NCBI RefSeq assembly: GCF_004339805.1
Contig: NZ_SLUI01000013.1
Coordinates: 1 to 64,000 of the forward strand
Direction of reading: 5' to 3'
From: Anaerospora hongkongensis
GTDB taxonomy: Bacteria; Bacillota; Negativicutes; Sporomusales; DSM-15969
Length of the DNA stretch: 64,000 nt
Positions 8,944 to 17,698 of this stretch are shown here, piece by piece (within the stretch, counting starts at the first letter, position 1; the number at the start of each line of letters is the position of its first letter). The notes under the pieces were generated by a model, which did no database searches, had not been told where the DNA came from, and worked only from the letters and a program-made list of their open reading frames with translations. The translations under genes and the position numbers were made by a program.

Positions 8944-9648
8944 TTACCGGTCGCCAAGATAAGCTTTTTTTACACCTTCATCACATAAGAGCTTTTTGCC
9001 CTCACCTTGCATCACGACTTTTCCGTTTTCCAGTACATACGCATAGTCGCTGAGCGCCAAAGCTTTTTTAGCATTTTGTTCAACCAGCATAACGGTCAGA
9101 CCTTGCTCACTGATTTGCCTGATTAATTGAAAAACACCGTTAACGATGATCGGAGCAAGACCCAGTGAGGGCTCATCCAATAAAATCATCTTCGGCTCAG
9201 ACATTAGCCCCCGGCAAATAGCAAGCATTTGCTGTTCACCGCCGCTAAGCGTACCGGCATGCTGATCCTTGCGCTCTCTTAAAATAGGATAAAGCTCAAA
9301 CATTTTCTCCATATTACGCCGGATTTGTTGACTATCCTTGAGAATGTAACCGCCTGCCAGCAGGTTTTCAGCAACAGTCAGCCCGGAGAAAACCTTTCTG
9401 CCTTCCGGAACATGCACCAGCCCTTGCTTGATAATATGCTGCGTAGTCCGGGTCAATTCAGCTCCTTCAAACTGGATTGACCCGCTTCTCTGTTTTACCA
9501 GACCGCAAATGGTATTCAGCATCGTTGTCTTGCCGGCACCATTAGAGCCAATAATACTGACGATCTTTCCCTTAGGGACTGTTAAGCTGACGCCGTGCAG
9601 AGCTTGAATATGCCCATAAGAAACATGCAGATTTGCTAGAGTAAGCAT
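8944..9648 (-). CDS. livF: Branched-chain amino acid-type ABC transporter ATPase LivF
   Basis: A 234-residue ABC ATPase with Walker A GSNGAGKTTMLN (residue 33 on), signature LSGGEQQM (about residue 134), Walker B MILLDEPSLGL and the switch region VEQNAKKAL typical of LivF. It starts 13 bases inside the end of livG with SD GAGGAGG. In this family LivF and LivG form the ATPase dimer under LivH/LivM. Because the genes sit among oxidoreductases under a LacI repressor, the cargo is probably the operon's growth substrate rather than leucine (inference). Confidence 0.93.
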   Translation of the reverse strand: MLTLANLHVSYGHIQALHGVSLTVPKGKIVSIIGSNGAGKTTMLNTICGLVKQRSGSIQFEGAELTRTTQHIIKQGLVHVPEGRKVFSGLTVAENLLAGGYILKDSQQIRRNMEKMFELYPILRERKDQHAGTLSGGEQQMLAICRGLMSEPKMILLDEPSLGLAPIIVNGVFQLIRQISEQGLTVMLVEQNAKKALALSDYAYVLENGKVVMQGEGKKLLCDEGVKKAYLGDR

Positions 9649-10415
9649 GATTCATCCTCCTCTCCGAGGTATGCTTCGGTTACAGCCTTGTTAGCCACCA
9701 CTTCCGCTGGCGTACCGCTTGCCAGCAGCTTGCCAAAGTTAAGGACAAAAATCTGCGAAGAAAGTTCCATAATAACCTCTAACCGATGTTCAATAATAAT
9801 AATAGAAAAATCAAATTGCCGATGCAATCGTTTCACCAATTCGATAAACTCTCTAACCTCGCTGGGATTCAAGCCTGCTGCCGGTTCGTCCAGCAGCAAA
9901 ACCTTGGGCTTGGTTGCCAGTGCCCTGGCTATTTCCAGTTTGCGCTGAAGACCGTACGGCAAGCTCTCAGGCCGTTCATTTTCATAGCCGCCTAAGCCAA
10001 CGATTTTCAAGTATTCACTCGCTTGTTTTCTTGCAGCTTCTTCACTGTGACGCTTGCGCCCTGTATAAAACAGCACATCAAGCAAATTATAGGCAGCATC
10101 CGGATCGGCAGCGGTCATGACATTTTCCAGAACATTTAGTCCACGAAACAGCCGAATATTTTGGAAAGTACGAGCCATGCCTGCCCTGGCTATTTCGTGC
10201 TGAGGCAGCTTGGAAATATCGGCACCTTCCAGCAGGACTTGGCCGGAATCCAGTGGATATACACCTGTCAATAAATTAAAGGCCGTTGTCTTACCAGCTC
10301 CGTTGGGGCCAATAATGCCGACAATATCGTGCTGGCCTACGGCAAAAGAAAAGTCATCTATGGCTTTAACACCGCCGAACGATTTGGATATGTTTTTGAC
10401 TTCCAACTGACTCAT
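9636..10415 (-). CDS. livG: Branched-chain amino acid-type ABC transporter ATPase LivG
   Basis: A 259-residue ABC ATPase: Walker A GPNGAGKTTAFN, the LivG-type divergent signature LPYGLQRKLEIARAL, Walker B VLLLDEPAAGLNPSE and switch His in IIIEHRLEVI. The C-terminal NKAVTEAYLGEE segment is the usual LivG tail. It overlaps livM by four bases (ATGA) and livF by 13, so all three are translationally coupled. Confidence 0.94.
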   Translation of the reverse strand: MSQLEVKNISKSFGGVKAIDDFSFAVGQHDIVGIIGPNGAGKTTAFNLLTGVYPLDSGQVLLEGADISKLPQHEIARAGMARTFQNIRLFRGLNVLENVMTAADPDAAYNLLDVLFYTGRKRHSEEAARKQASEYLKIVGLGGYENERPESLPYGLQRKLEIARALATKPKVLLLDEPAAGLNPSEVREFIELVKRLHRQFDFSIIIIEHRLEVIMELSSQIFVLNFGKLLASGTPAEVVANKAVTEAYLGEEDESCLL

Positions 10416-11272
10416 GCTGCTTTGGCTCCTTTTTTTATAAATTGTTTGATTCTACGCAGCGATAGTTCATTTTCGCCAAATATCCCCGTGGGGCGGAAAT
10501 TGATAATCAAAAGAACAATAACGCAATAAATTACGATGCGCCACTCTGAGGCAAAGCGCAGCATTTCCGGCAAACCGGTTAAGAGAATTGATGCGGCTAC
10601 CGCACCGGTAAGACTGTTAATCCCGCCAACAAAAACAATGATTGTCCATTCTGCCGAAACTACCCAGCCAAAAGCTCCCGGCTCGACATAAGAGGTGTAA
10701 AACACATACAACACACCGGCAAAGCTTGTCATTACACTCGCAATCAGAAAGGTAATCAACTTCAATCTTTCTACATTGATCCCCATCGCTTTCGCTGCCA
10801 GCTCATCACTGCGCAGCGCCAGACACTGTCTGCCATACTTGGAGTGCTTGTAGCTGATGACAATAGCTAAGCAAATAATAACTGTAGCTAAAACTGCCCA
10901 AAAATTTGTGTATTGAGGCACTCCCGAAAGGCCGGTAGCACCACCGGTGATATTCGTCGAGTTATTCAGTGTTGCAATAATAGCTTCCCCAAACCCGAAA
11001 GTAACCAGCGAAATATAATCCCGTCGTAAGCGTACCGTCGGAATGCCTACCATTAGTCCAGCCAAAAGGCCGGTCAGCATGGCGACAACGGCTGCCAGCG
11101 GTAAGGAAAGCGCAAACGTTTTCACTAAAACCGCAGAAACATAGGCACCAATAGCCAGAAAAGCGGCCTGGCCAAAAGAAAACAAACCGGTAAGACCAGT
11201 AACGAGATACACGCCGAGCACGCCAATTAAACTAATGCCCGTAAACGTAAGTGTTGATAATATATACTCCAC
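10412..11272 (-). CDS. livM: Branched-chain amino acid-type ABC transporter permease LivM
   Basis: A 286-residue polytopic inner-membrane permease with about eight hydrophobic segments. The LivM-type core GLFSFGQAAFLAIGAY follows the first helices and GIPTVRLRRDYISLVTFGFGE lies mid-protein, with the coupling loop AAKAMGINVERLK contacting the ATPases. It lacks the extra N-terminal helices seen in enterobacterial LivM, as is common in Firmicutes. It lies 13 bp after livH. Confidence 0.93.
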   Translation of the reverse strand: MEYILSTLTFTGISLIGVLGVYLVTGLTGLFSFGQAAFLAIGAYVSAVLVKTFALSLPLAAVVAMLTGLLAGLMVGIPTVRLRRDYISLVTFGFGEAIIATLNNSTNITGGATGLSGVPQYTNFWAVLATVIICLAIVISYKHSKYGRQCLALRSDELAAKAMGINVERLKLITFLIASVMTSFAGVLYVFYTSYVEPGAFGWVVSAEWTIIVFVGGINSLTGAVAASILLTGLPEMLRFASEWRIVIYCVIVLLIINFRPTGIFGENELSLRRIKQFIKKGAKAA

Positions 11273-11285
11273 GGCATGCCCCTCC

Positions 11286-12176
11286 TTATGCTTTCTCTTG
11301 GACGACTACACCCGCAATACCTCGCGGCCGCAGTAGCAAGAAAACTAACATAATGATGAATACAAAGACAGGTGCCCAGCCGGCCCCAACGGAGCCAATC
11401 AGGAAAATCTCAACAATTCCCAGCAGGACGGCACCAATTAATGCACCGGTAATGCTGCCTAGTCCGCCGATAACGGATGCAATAAAGCCTTTTACAATCA
11501 TTTGTCCTAATTGTGGATACAACGTATAATTGATCCCTAAGAAAACACCGCTGATTCCGCCTAATACGCCAGACGCAAAAAATGTTGCGGCAACGACGGC
11601 ATTCGGGTCCATTCCCATCAGCTTAGCAGTATTAATATCAAAAGACATTGTGCGGATCGCCAGACCAATCTTGGTTTTGTACAATACAAACAGCAGGATC
11701 AGCAGTGCACTTGTCGAGAAGAACAACATCAAAAGATCGGGGATGGCAATGGTAAAATTGCCAAAGTTAAATACGGCTGCCGGTAAAAATGAGGGATAAG
11801 AATAGAAGTTGCTGCTAGCAAAAATCGTTAAAATATTTTCCAGCAAAATACCCATTGTTATCGAGGAAATAAAGTAATAGATAACCGGACTGTTATTGCT
11901 GCGCAGGCGCCTAAAGGCTACTCTTTCTACTATCAGCGCAAGGAACCCCCCCCCCAGAGCAGCTGCCACTAACGTTGCCATAAATAAAGGCAGTGAATCG
12001 ATATAGTTCATTAAGACAATGGCTGCAATATACCCCATATACGCCGTTACACTCATCAGACCGCCGTGAGAAAAGTTGGAGAACTTCAAGATATTAAAGA
12101 TTAAAGCAAAGCCTACCGCTATCAATGCGTAAACAGACCCTAGCGAAATTCCGTTAATCAGCTGTTGTATTGTCAC
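11286..12176 (-). CDS. livH: Branched-chain amino acid-type ABC transporter permease LivH
   Basis: A 296-residue permease beginning QQLINGISLGSVYALIAVG, the conserved LivH opening, with the SNFSHGGLMSV segment and the C-terminal block GFIASVIGGLGSITGALIGA. About eight membrane segments are visible. It pairs with LivM to form the channel. It lies 76 bp downstream of the binding-protein gene, separated by a stable stem-loop. Confidence 0.94.
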   Translation of the reverse strand: MTIQQLINGISLGSVYALIAVGFALIFNILKFSNFSHGGLMSVTAYMGYIAAIVLMNYIDSLPLFMATLVAAALGGGFLALIVERVAFRRLRSNNSPVIYYFISSITMGILLENILTIFASSNFYSYPSFLPAAVFNFGNFTIAIPDLLMLFFSTSALLILLFVLYKTKIGLAIRTMSFDINTAKLMGMDPNAVVAATFFASGVLGGISGVFLGINYTLYPQLGQMIVKGFIASVIGGLGSITGALIGAVLLGIVEIFLIGSVGAGWAPVFVFIIMLVFLLLRPRGIAGVVVQEKA

Positions 12177-12215
12177 TTGGAGCTATTCTCCTTTCTTATT
12201 GCCGCATAACATCTT

Positions 12216-12241
12216 GCAGGGACACCGGCAAGTGTCCCTGC
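12216..12241 (-). promoter_or_regulatory. Intercistronic stem-loop between livJ and livH
   Basis: Perfect 10-bp stem GCAGGGACAC / GTGTCCCTGC with a 6-base loop and no T-run. Such hairpins after binding-protein genes usually stabilise or partly terminate the transcript so that the binding protein exceeds the membrane parts (inference). Confidence 0.7.
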
Positions 12242-12252
12242 CGGCAATAAAC

Positions 12253-13434
12253 TTATTTCATATGCTTAGCGGGGATATACCGCCCAAGATCAACATATTG
12301 GCCATTCTCAATCTTATACATAACCATTGATAAACCTACCGGCTGGTGATTCTGCGGTGAAAGTGTAATGACACCAGTTGTGCCTTGTAAGCCATTAATT
12401 TGATTCAAGCCTTGCAGAATTTTATCGGCCGAGACTCCGCCGCTTTTCTTAATTGCTTCGGCAATAACCAGTACTTTATCATAGCCGAGGTATACTTTAT
12501 TGATTGGATCTTCGTTGAATTTTGCCCGATAAGCACTTTTTACTTCTGCCAGCTGCGGCTCAGTCTCAGAGAAGTTATTGGCAAAATACAGATTGTTGGT
12601 AGCTTCGCTATCATTTACCAGTGAAGCGAACGGAGGGGCAAAGTCCAGGCCGCCGACGAATGGCAGATCAAGGCCGATTTGCTTGCGTTGTTTAGCAGTC
12701 AGGACTAAATCCTGTGTATAGTTTGGTGCATATACAACCTGGGCTCCGGAATCCTTTATCTTCGTCAGCTGAGTTTTGAAGTCTTTATCGCCCTTTCCGT
12801 AAACCTGCTCAATTACGATTTCAGCACCGGCGGATTTAGCATAAGCCTTAAAGGGAGCAACCAGCGAAACAGCGTAGGCATTGGATTGATCGTAGAAAAT
12901 AGCAATTTTTTTCAGGCCAAGTTTTTCAATGGCGAAACTGGCCATAATTTCTCCGTACTGGGTAGCGCTTGGCTGCACAAGAAACATGGAGGGATGCACT
13001 TTGCCATCTTCGGCAACGGTAGCGCGGGGATCAGCAAAGCTGCCCACTAATGCTACTTTTTTGTTATCGGCAATAGGCGCAAGGCCAATACCGATATTAC
13101 TGATAGGAGGTCCAACAACCACAACCGCCTTTTCCTGATCTACCAGACGATTGTATGCTTTAATAGCTTCCTGCACATCGCCCTTGGTATCCATTGTTAA
13201 CAATTTTACTTTGCTGCCATTGAGACCGCCCTGGGCATTGATTTTTTCTACCGCCAGCTCTGCTCCGCGGGTAACGGCATTGCCTAATACCGAAGTGGGA
13301 CCGCTCATATCTTGAAGGTTTCCGATAACGATCTCTTTTGCACCGGAACTGGAACTTGATGAAGAGCCACATCCCGCAAACAGACTACTGATCAAAAATA
13401 ATCCCATTATGGCCAAGATAGTAAATTTCTTCAT
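12253..13434 (-). CDS. Periplasmic binding lipoprotein of LivJ type (peripla_BP_6)
   Basis: A 393-residue substrate-binding protein with a lipoprotein signal (MKKFTILAIMG...LFAGC, lipobox LFAGC near residue 22) and a serine-rich linker. The type I periplasmic-binding fold begins at EIVIGNLQDMSGPTSVLG. The start at 13434 is chosen because AGGAGG stands 6 bases upstream; an ATG at 13440 abuts the SD and is unlikely. It delivers ligand to LivHMGF. Relatives bind branched-chain amino acids, amides or aromatic acids; the operon partners argue for a non-amino-acid ligand, which remains unproven. Confidence 0.92.
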   Translation of the reverse strand: MKKFTILAIMGLFLISSLFAGCGSSSSSSSGAKEIVIGNLQDMSGPTSVLGNAVTRGAELAVEKINAQGGLNGSKVKLLTMDTKGDVQEAIKAYNRLVDQEKAVVVVGPPISNIGIGLAPIADNKKVALVGSFADPRATVAEDGKVHPSMFLVQPSATQYGEIMASFAIEKLGLKKIAIFYDQSNAYAVSLVAPFKAYAKSAGAEIVIEQVYGKGDKDFKTQLTKIKDSGAQVVYAPNYTQDLVLTAKQRKQIGLDLPFVGGLDFAPPFASLVNDSEATNNLYFANNFSETEPQLAEVKSAYRAKFNEDPINKVYLGYDKVLVIAEAIKKSGGVSADKILQGLNQINGLQGTTGVITLSPQNHQPVGLSMVMYKIENGQYVDLGRYIPAKHMK

Positions 13435-13477
13435 ATCCATCCTCCTGTAAGCTTTTTCAATAAACAATAAGTCTACG

Positions 13478-14578
13478 CTATGGAATAAGCACAGCCTTTA
13501 ATGCCTCGCGGCTGTTCATGGCCGCAAGAGCCTCGTTTGCTTCAGCCAGACTAAACCGATGGGTGATCATTTTCTTAAATAGGTCCTTGTTCTTCTGCAT
13601 GAGTTCAAGCGACATATGAGTGTGCCGCGTACTGCTAACCCAGACTCCCTGTATCTTAAGATTCTTTTTGACAACATCCTCAAAGAAATCTACCTTGCAA
13701 TCACCCGGGGGCTGGGAAAATCCGACCGATACATATGCTCCACCCTTACGCACCAGCTTTAGGCCTTCGTGTACAGCGCCAGGATCGCCGGCAGCTTCCA
13801 AAACCATATCAACCCCCCGGCCTCCGGTCCGGCTGAGAATGTATTCCCTCCTTTCCTCAATACTGGTTGTCCGCCGGTTCAGGATCTCGGTTGCCCCGAA
13901 TTCTTTACAGAGTTCCAGGCGATTTTCCGAACCACCGGTTACAAAAATTTGACTGGCGCCAAGGTATTTGGCAAATACCACGCCATATACTCCTAACGGC
14001 CCCGGCCCCTGAACCAAAATACTGCCGCCAAAAGGTACAGTATGATGATCAAAAGCATGAGCGACGGTAGCGCCCGCACATGAGGCAGAAACTAATACTG
14101 CAGGATCGATGTCTTCTGTTATGTGAAACAAGTTCGTATTTGCTGAAAGAATAATGTGTTCTGCATAACACCCATTCAAATGAGGTGCTTCCTGGAAAGC
14201 ACGATTGATTCCATATACTTTCCGGTTCGCGCACAGCCATGGCTCATTCAGAACAGCGCAGGCATAGCACGCATTACAGGTAACTCCCCTGTCCCAAAGT
14301 ATGCGGTCTCCCTGCTTTACGGGTTCACCTGTTACATAATTTTTACTGCCCTTTACTTCCACTACCGTACCGACGCCCTCATGGCCCAGGATAATCGGCA
14401 GGGGCGTTCGCTCATCTTCGCCTTTCCACATATGAACATCAGAGCCGCAAACTCCGGCAGCATCAATTTTGACCAATACCTGAGAATGCTCTAGCACGGG
14501 TATCTCCAGTTCTTTCATTACCAGTGGCGCATTGAAGCATTCCAGTACCATTGCCTTTGTTTTCAAAAAAACCATCAT
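13478..14578 (-). CDS. Zinc-dependent medium-chain alcohol dehydrogenase
   Basis: A 366-residue MDR-family dehydrogenase. Catalytic zinc site: CGSDVHMWKG and GHEGVGTVVEV, with the second-sphere residues in place. The structural zinc lobe is CNACYACAVLNEPWLC. The Rossmann fold has GPGPLGVYGVVFAKYLGA, the usual NAD(P)-binding glycine pattern. Members oxidise secondary alcohols, polyols or sugar acids, and specificity cannot be read. The start may be 14578 or the adjacent ATG at 14575, since the SD GGAGAAAGG is close to both. It sits between the OYE homologue (11 bp) and livJ and probably handles a hydroxyl/carbonyl step on the imported substrate. Confidence 0.9.
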   Translation of the reverse strand: MMVFLKTKAMVLECFNAPLVMKELEIPVLEHSQVLVKIDAAGVCGSDVHMWKGEDERTPLPIILGHEGVGTVVEVKGSKNYVTGEPVKQGDRILWDRGVTCNACYACAVLNEPWLCANRKVYGINRAFQEAPHLNGCYAEHIILSANTNLFHITEDIDPAVLVSASCAGATVAHAFDHHTVPFGGSILVQGPGPLGVYGVVFAKYLGASQIFVTGGSENRLELCKEFGATEILNRRTTSIEERREYILSRTGGRGVDMVLEAAGDPGAVHEGLKLVRKGGAYVSVGFSQPPGDCKVDFFEDVVKKNLKIQGVWVSSTRHTHMSLELMQKNKDLFKKMITHRFSLAEANEALAAMNSREALKAVLIP

Positions 14579-14589
14579 CCTTTCTCCGG

Positions 14590-15975
14590 TTAAACATGCT
14601 CGGCAACTTGAACGCTTTCCATAGAAGCCTTGCCCTTACGCCCCTGCCGGTATATGGGCGCGTATGTATCGGCATCCCTGGGTACGCAGCCTGTACAGCC
14701 GCCATCGCGCATAATCGTAGTGCATTTGCTGCAGGCGATACAAATCTTGTGTGAGTCAAAACTTCCCTGCCTGAGTAAATCCCTGGCAAAATCAGGGTAG
14801 GCAAATGACTGACGGCCAAAGCCGGCTACTTTCATCCAGCCCTGCTCCAAGCAGCCAGCCGCAACGTACGGAGCAAAGTGTCTGAGCCAGCTAAAGCCAG
14901 TTCCGAGTATCACAGCCTGAGGTGCAGCCTGCTGCATAACCTTCGCCGCCTGAAGCAGAATGGCAACATTCTGCAGGGGATGGAACGGCGGAATATAGCT
15001 GCCCGTATCATAGGGCCTGTTCACATGAGGATTGTAATAGGGGTTGCCTACGGTAATATTAAAAAGCCCTACCCCTTTCTCTGCCAGCAGCTGAACAAGC
15101 CTAACCGGCTCAGTAAATTCCGGTTTGCGGTAATCGGTCCGGTCAACGCCCCAGCCATTCGGTACTCCGTCATAAACACCCAGCCTGACAGCAATTTGCA
15201 GCTTATTGCCTAACCTGCTTTTTACCTTGTCAATAATATTCACCAGCATCCGGGTACGGTTGTCAAAACTGCCGCCATAGCAGCCTGGCCGGTTATAACC
15301 GGCCAGCAGCTCACTGAGCAAATAGCCATGACAGCATTTGATATCTACGGCATCAAAGCCTGCTTCCGCGGCAAGTTCTGCCGCTTGCACGTACTGCTCT
15401 TCCAGCCTGGCTAATTCTTCATCGGTGATCATATGAAAAACGGGAGGAAGCCTTGCTTCCAGATGCGCGGCGTGAGTTGCAATAACCGGCATAGAACCGT
15501 CGCCCGGCTTGCTGTTGCGACCAGAATGGGTAAGCTGCAAAACAGTATACGGCCGGACATTACCAGCTTCACTGGCAGCCTGCAGTGACCGGTTAAGCAT
15601 CCCGGCAAGCGCAGCCTGGGTGTGCTCATTAATTTGCAATTGCCGCGGATTAGCCCGGCCCTCACCGACTACTGCTGTAGCCTCAAACCACAGCAGACCG
15701 GCACCGCCTCTGGCAAAGCGCTCATAACGCCGTATGGTTAATTCACTGGGCAGACCGTCTGCCGTTCCATCGCAGCCTTCCATCGGATGAATTGCCAGAC
15801 GGTTGGGAATAACCACGCCGTTCAGTGAAATACTTTGCTTCAATACCTCCAAATTCTCGGAACAGGGAATATCCAGCCCTAATCTTACGATATCCTGCTT
15901 CAATTCCTCTACTGTTTCGTAGGAAAAGCGAACATGCTCTGCCAAGGGTACCCCTCCTGTTATCTTGGTAATCAC
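14590..15975 (-). CDS. Old yellow enzyme-family NADH:flavin oxidoreductase with C-terminal Fe-S motif
   Basis: A 461-residue protein. Residues about 50-400 form an FMN-binding TIM barrel (NRLAIHPMEGCDG, VLQLTHSGRNSKPG, DIKCCHGYLLSELL). The C terminus carries the cysteine cluster CIACSKC...GGCTGC (about residues 410-430) that in 2,4-dienoyl-CoA reductase relatives binds a 4Fe-4S centre. Unlike dienoyl-CoA reductase or trimethylamine dehydrogenase (roughly 670-730 residues), the FAD/NAD(P)H domain is absent, so electrons must come from a partner protein. The product is probably an ene-reductase or demethylase-like enzyme. It is the second gene of the operon, 16 bp after lacI. Confidence 0.88.
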   Translation of the reverse strand: MITKITGGVPLAEHVRFSYETVEELKQDIVRLGLDIPCSENLEVLKQSISLNGVVIPNRLAIHPMEGCDGTADGLPSELTIRRYERFARGGAGLLWFEATAVVGEGRANPRQLQINEHTQAALAGMLNRSLQAASEAGNVRPYTVLQLTHSGRNSKPGDGSMPVIATHAAHLEARLPPVFHMITDEELARLEEQYVQAAELAAEAGFDAVDIKCCHGYLLSELLAGYNRPGCYGGSFDNRTRMLVNIIDKVKSRLGNKLQIAVRLGVYDGVPNGWGVDRTDYRKPEFTEPVRLVQLLAEKGVGLFNITVGNPYYNPHVNRPYDTGSYIPPFHPLQNVAILLQAAKVMQQAAPQAVILGTGFSWLRHFAPYVAAGCLEQGWMKVAGFGRQSFAYPDFARDLLRQGSFDSHKICIACSKCTTIMRDGGCTGCVPRDADTYAPIYRQGRKGKASMESVQVAEHV

Positions 15976-15991
15976 GATCTTGCAAGGCTTA

Positions 15992-16984
15992 TCAAATTAC
16001 TGATCCTCTTACAATAACCTTTGCAGCAAGTATATCTATTTGGGGCTTTTCATTTTTTTTCTCTTCAATTATGCTAATCAAGCGCTGACAAGCTTTTGCC
16101 CCCATTTCATAAAAAGGCTGAGCTACTGTAGTTAACGGCGGATCGAGTAAGGGGGCAAAATCGAGATTGTCAAAGCCCATAATCGAGATATCATTGGGGA
16201 CGTCCAAGCCATAATCCTTCACTGCTCTCATTGCGCCCAATGCCTTAGGATCATTGGTAGCAAAAAAGGCATCAACCTTTACACCGGTTTTTAAAATATC
16301 CTTTGTTGCCAGATAAGCATCCTCTCCGCCTTCTATGCCATGAACAATTGCCTGCTCAGGCAAAGCCAGTCCTGCTTCTGCCATTGCCTTTTTATAGCCG
16401 GCAAAACGCTCCTCATACAAGGTAAGCTCTAGCGGGCCATTAATCAGGCCAATGCTCCTAAGACCCCGGGAAATTAAATATTTCACAGCCTGATATGCAC
16501 TGTTAAAGTTATCCAGGACCACTGCATTTACACAATCTTCCAGTTGTCTAAGCAGGAGTACGGCAGGAAAGCCTTCCGTCTCCAATTCCATGATATTTTG
16601 CGCGCCTGCCCGCGCAGTAGAAAAAATAAACCCGTCAACCAGGCGGCTCCTTAATGTTTCAATGTAAAACTTTTCTTGCTCAAAATCCTCATCGGTATTG
16701 CAGAGAACAACCACATAGCCGTTTTTTTTGGCAATATCCTCAATACCACGTATTGCTGCGGGAAAGACCAGGCTGCGAACATTTGGTATGACTAAGCCAA
16801 TTGTTTTGGTAGAAATCCCCTTTAAACCTTGGGCAATAATATTGGGGCGGTAATTCAATTCAGCAATTGCTGCCAAAACTCTATTTTTTGTTTCTACAGC
16901 CACAGGAATTTTTCCACCAATGACACGGGATACTGTGCTTGGCGATACATTCGCCCTTTTAGCGACTTCCTTTATATCTGACAA
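15992..16984 (-). CDS. LacI-family transcriptional repressor
   Basis: A 330-residue regulator: N-terminal LacI helix-turn-helix (SDIKEVAKRANVSPSTVSRV) with the hinge helix NYRPNIIAQGLKG, then a periplasmic-binding-like ligand domain (TKTIGLVIPNVRSLVFPA to ACQRLISIIEEKK). The start is proposed as TTG at 16984, where GGAGGG lies 7 bases upstream and the protein then begins as LacI proteins usually do. An in-frame ATG at 17008 would add eight atypical residues and lacks an SD. It is the first gene of the operon and its own promoter is overlapped by a palindromic operator, so autoregulation with substrate-induced release is likely. Confidence 0.92.
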   Translation of the reverse strand: MSDIKEVAKRANVSPSTVSRVIGGKIPVAVETKNRVLAAIAELNYRPNIIAQGLKGISTKTIGLVIPNVRSLVFPAAIRGIEDIAKKNGYVVVLCNTDEDFEQEKFYIETLRSRLVDGFIFSTARAGAQNIMELETEGFPAVLLLRQLEDCVNAVVLDNFNSAYQAVKYLISRGLRSIGLINGPLELTLYEERFAGYKKAMAEAGLALPEQAIVHGIEGGEDAYLATKDILKTGVKVDAFFATNDPKALGAMRAVKDYGLDVPNDISIMGFDNLDFAPLLDPPLTTVAQPFYEMGAKACQRLISIIEEKKNEKPQIDILAAKVIVRGSVI

Positions 16985-17010
16985 AAATTGACCCTCCAAT
17001 TGGTTCATCG

Positions 17011-17067
17011 ACTTATGAAAACGTTTGTGGTAACGTTTTCATAAGTTTATTCTTGAATGTTCAGCAA
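17011..17067 (-). promoter_or_regulatory. Promoter and 36-bp palindromic operator of the LacI-led operon
   Basis: ACTTATGAAAACGTT (17011-17025) and its exact inverse AACGTTTTCATAAGT (17032-17046) flank a 6-base centre. Each arm contains a LacI-type AAACGTTT-like core with a central CG; the cores are 12 bp apart. A candidate promoter on the minus strand is -35 TTGCTG (17062-17067), 17-bp spacer and -10 TTATGA (17039-17044), so the operator covers the -10 and start point. The operator is seen directly; its recognition by the adjacent LacI protein is inferred. Confidence 0.8.
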
Positions 17068-17167
17068 ATTCCTTCTTTTTAAAATATTTTTTTAACTCCA
17101 ACTTTTTCGTTATACCGGTCTTAACTTCTCTTTATTTATCCATAAGTAAGATCCATAACAGTATGAC

Positions 17168-17196
17168 TTGACTAAATTATCTAAAAAGGGTAGTAT
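17168..17196 (+). promoter_or_regulatory. Promoter of the hutP-like gene
   Basis: -35 TTGACT (17168-17173), 17-bp spacer, -10 TAGTAT (17191-17196). The short leader (17203-17216) is rich in GAG/UAG triplets, the type of element HutP proteins bind. Confidence 0.7.
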
Positions 17197-17224
17197 TATT
17201 TATGAGAGATAGAGGGTATATAAA

Positions 17225-17686
17225 ATGAGTGAAAAAAATTGCGCTTTTATGTCCCAAAGCATTCGCAGCGTTGCTACAGCAGCAATGATTCTTGCGCTGA
17301 CCCGGACAATGGAAGATGAAGCAACGGCAAAAAGATTATTGGCTGAACAGGGTTATCGGTTTGTCGTAACTGAAGTTGGCGGAAAATCACTGATGGGTGA
17401 CTTTCAGGAAAAAACCACAAAAGCGGTCTTGGGTGCAGCCTTAAATAGCGGCATCATTTCCAAGTCGCCAACTAATTATCATGCACTTTTACATGCTGCT
17501 GACGAAGCGAAACGCGGCATTTTAATTAATGTTGCCAGCAGTTGCAGTTTGGCAGTTAAAATTGCTATTGTGCGTGATGAATCCTGGATAGCCGTCGCTT
17601 TATTTGGTGAATCGGCATTGCACCCTTTGACCAACCACGAGCGGGCCGGTTTGGGAATTATGCATCTGGGCTCACAGGAAGAATAA
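17225..17686 (+). CDS. hutP: HutP-family RNA-binding antiterminator
   Basis: A 153-residue protein resembling Bacillus HutP, a hexameric regulator that, with L-histidine and Mg2+, binds NAG-triplet RNA and prevents terminator formation. Matching landmarks are YHALLHAADEAKRG (His86 and His90 in place of the metal-binding His pair), SWIAVALFG and NHERAGLGIMHL (His138). The length is close to the family norm (about 150). No histidine-utilisation (hut) genes follow. Instead a terminator hairpin and a class III CoA-transferase gene come next, so the protein may act on that leader or elsewhere. The ligand could differ from histidine. The family call is firm, the regulatory target is inferred. Confidence 0.87.
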   Translation: MSEKNCAFMSQSIRSVATAAMILALTRTMEDEATAKRLLAEQGYRFVVTEVGGKSLMGDFQEKTTKAVLGAALNSGIISKSPTNYHALLHAADEAKRGILINVASSCSLAVKIAIVRDESWIAVALFGESALHPLTNHERAGLGIMHLGSQEE

Positions 17687-17698
17687 AAATGATAAAAC

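Noticed and set aside
8944-13434. Standard leucine/isoleucine/valine transporter role for the liv genes
   Set aside because: Sequence alone fits, but the LacI-led operon with redox enzymes argues for another ligand; kept as a family name only.
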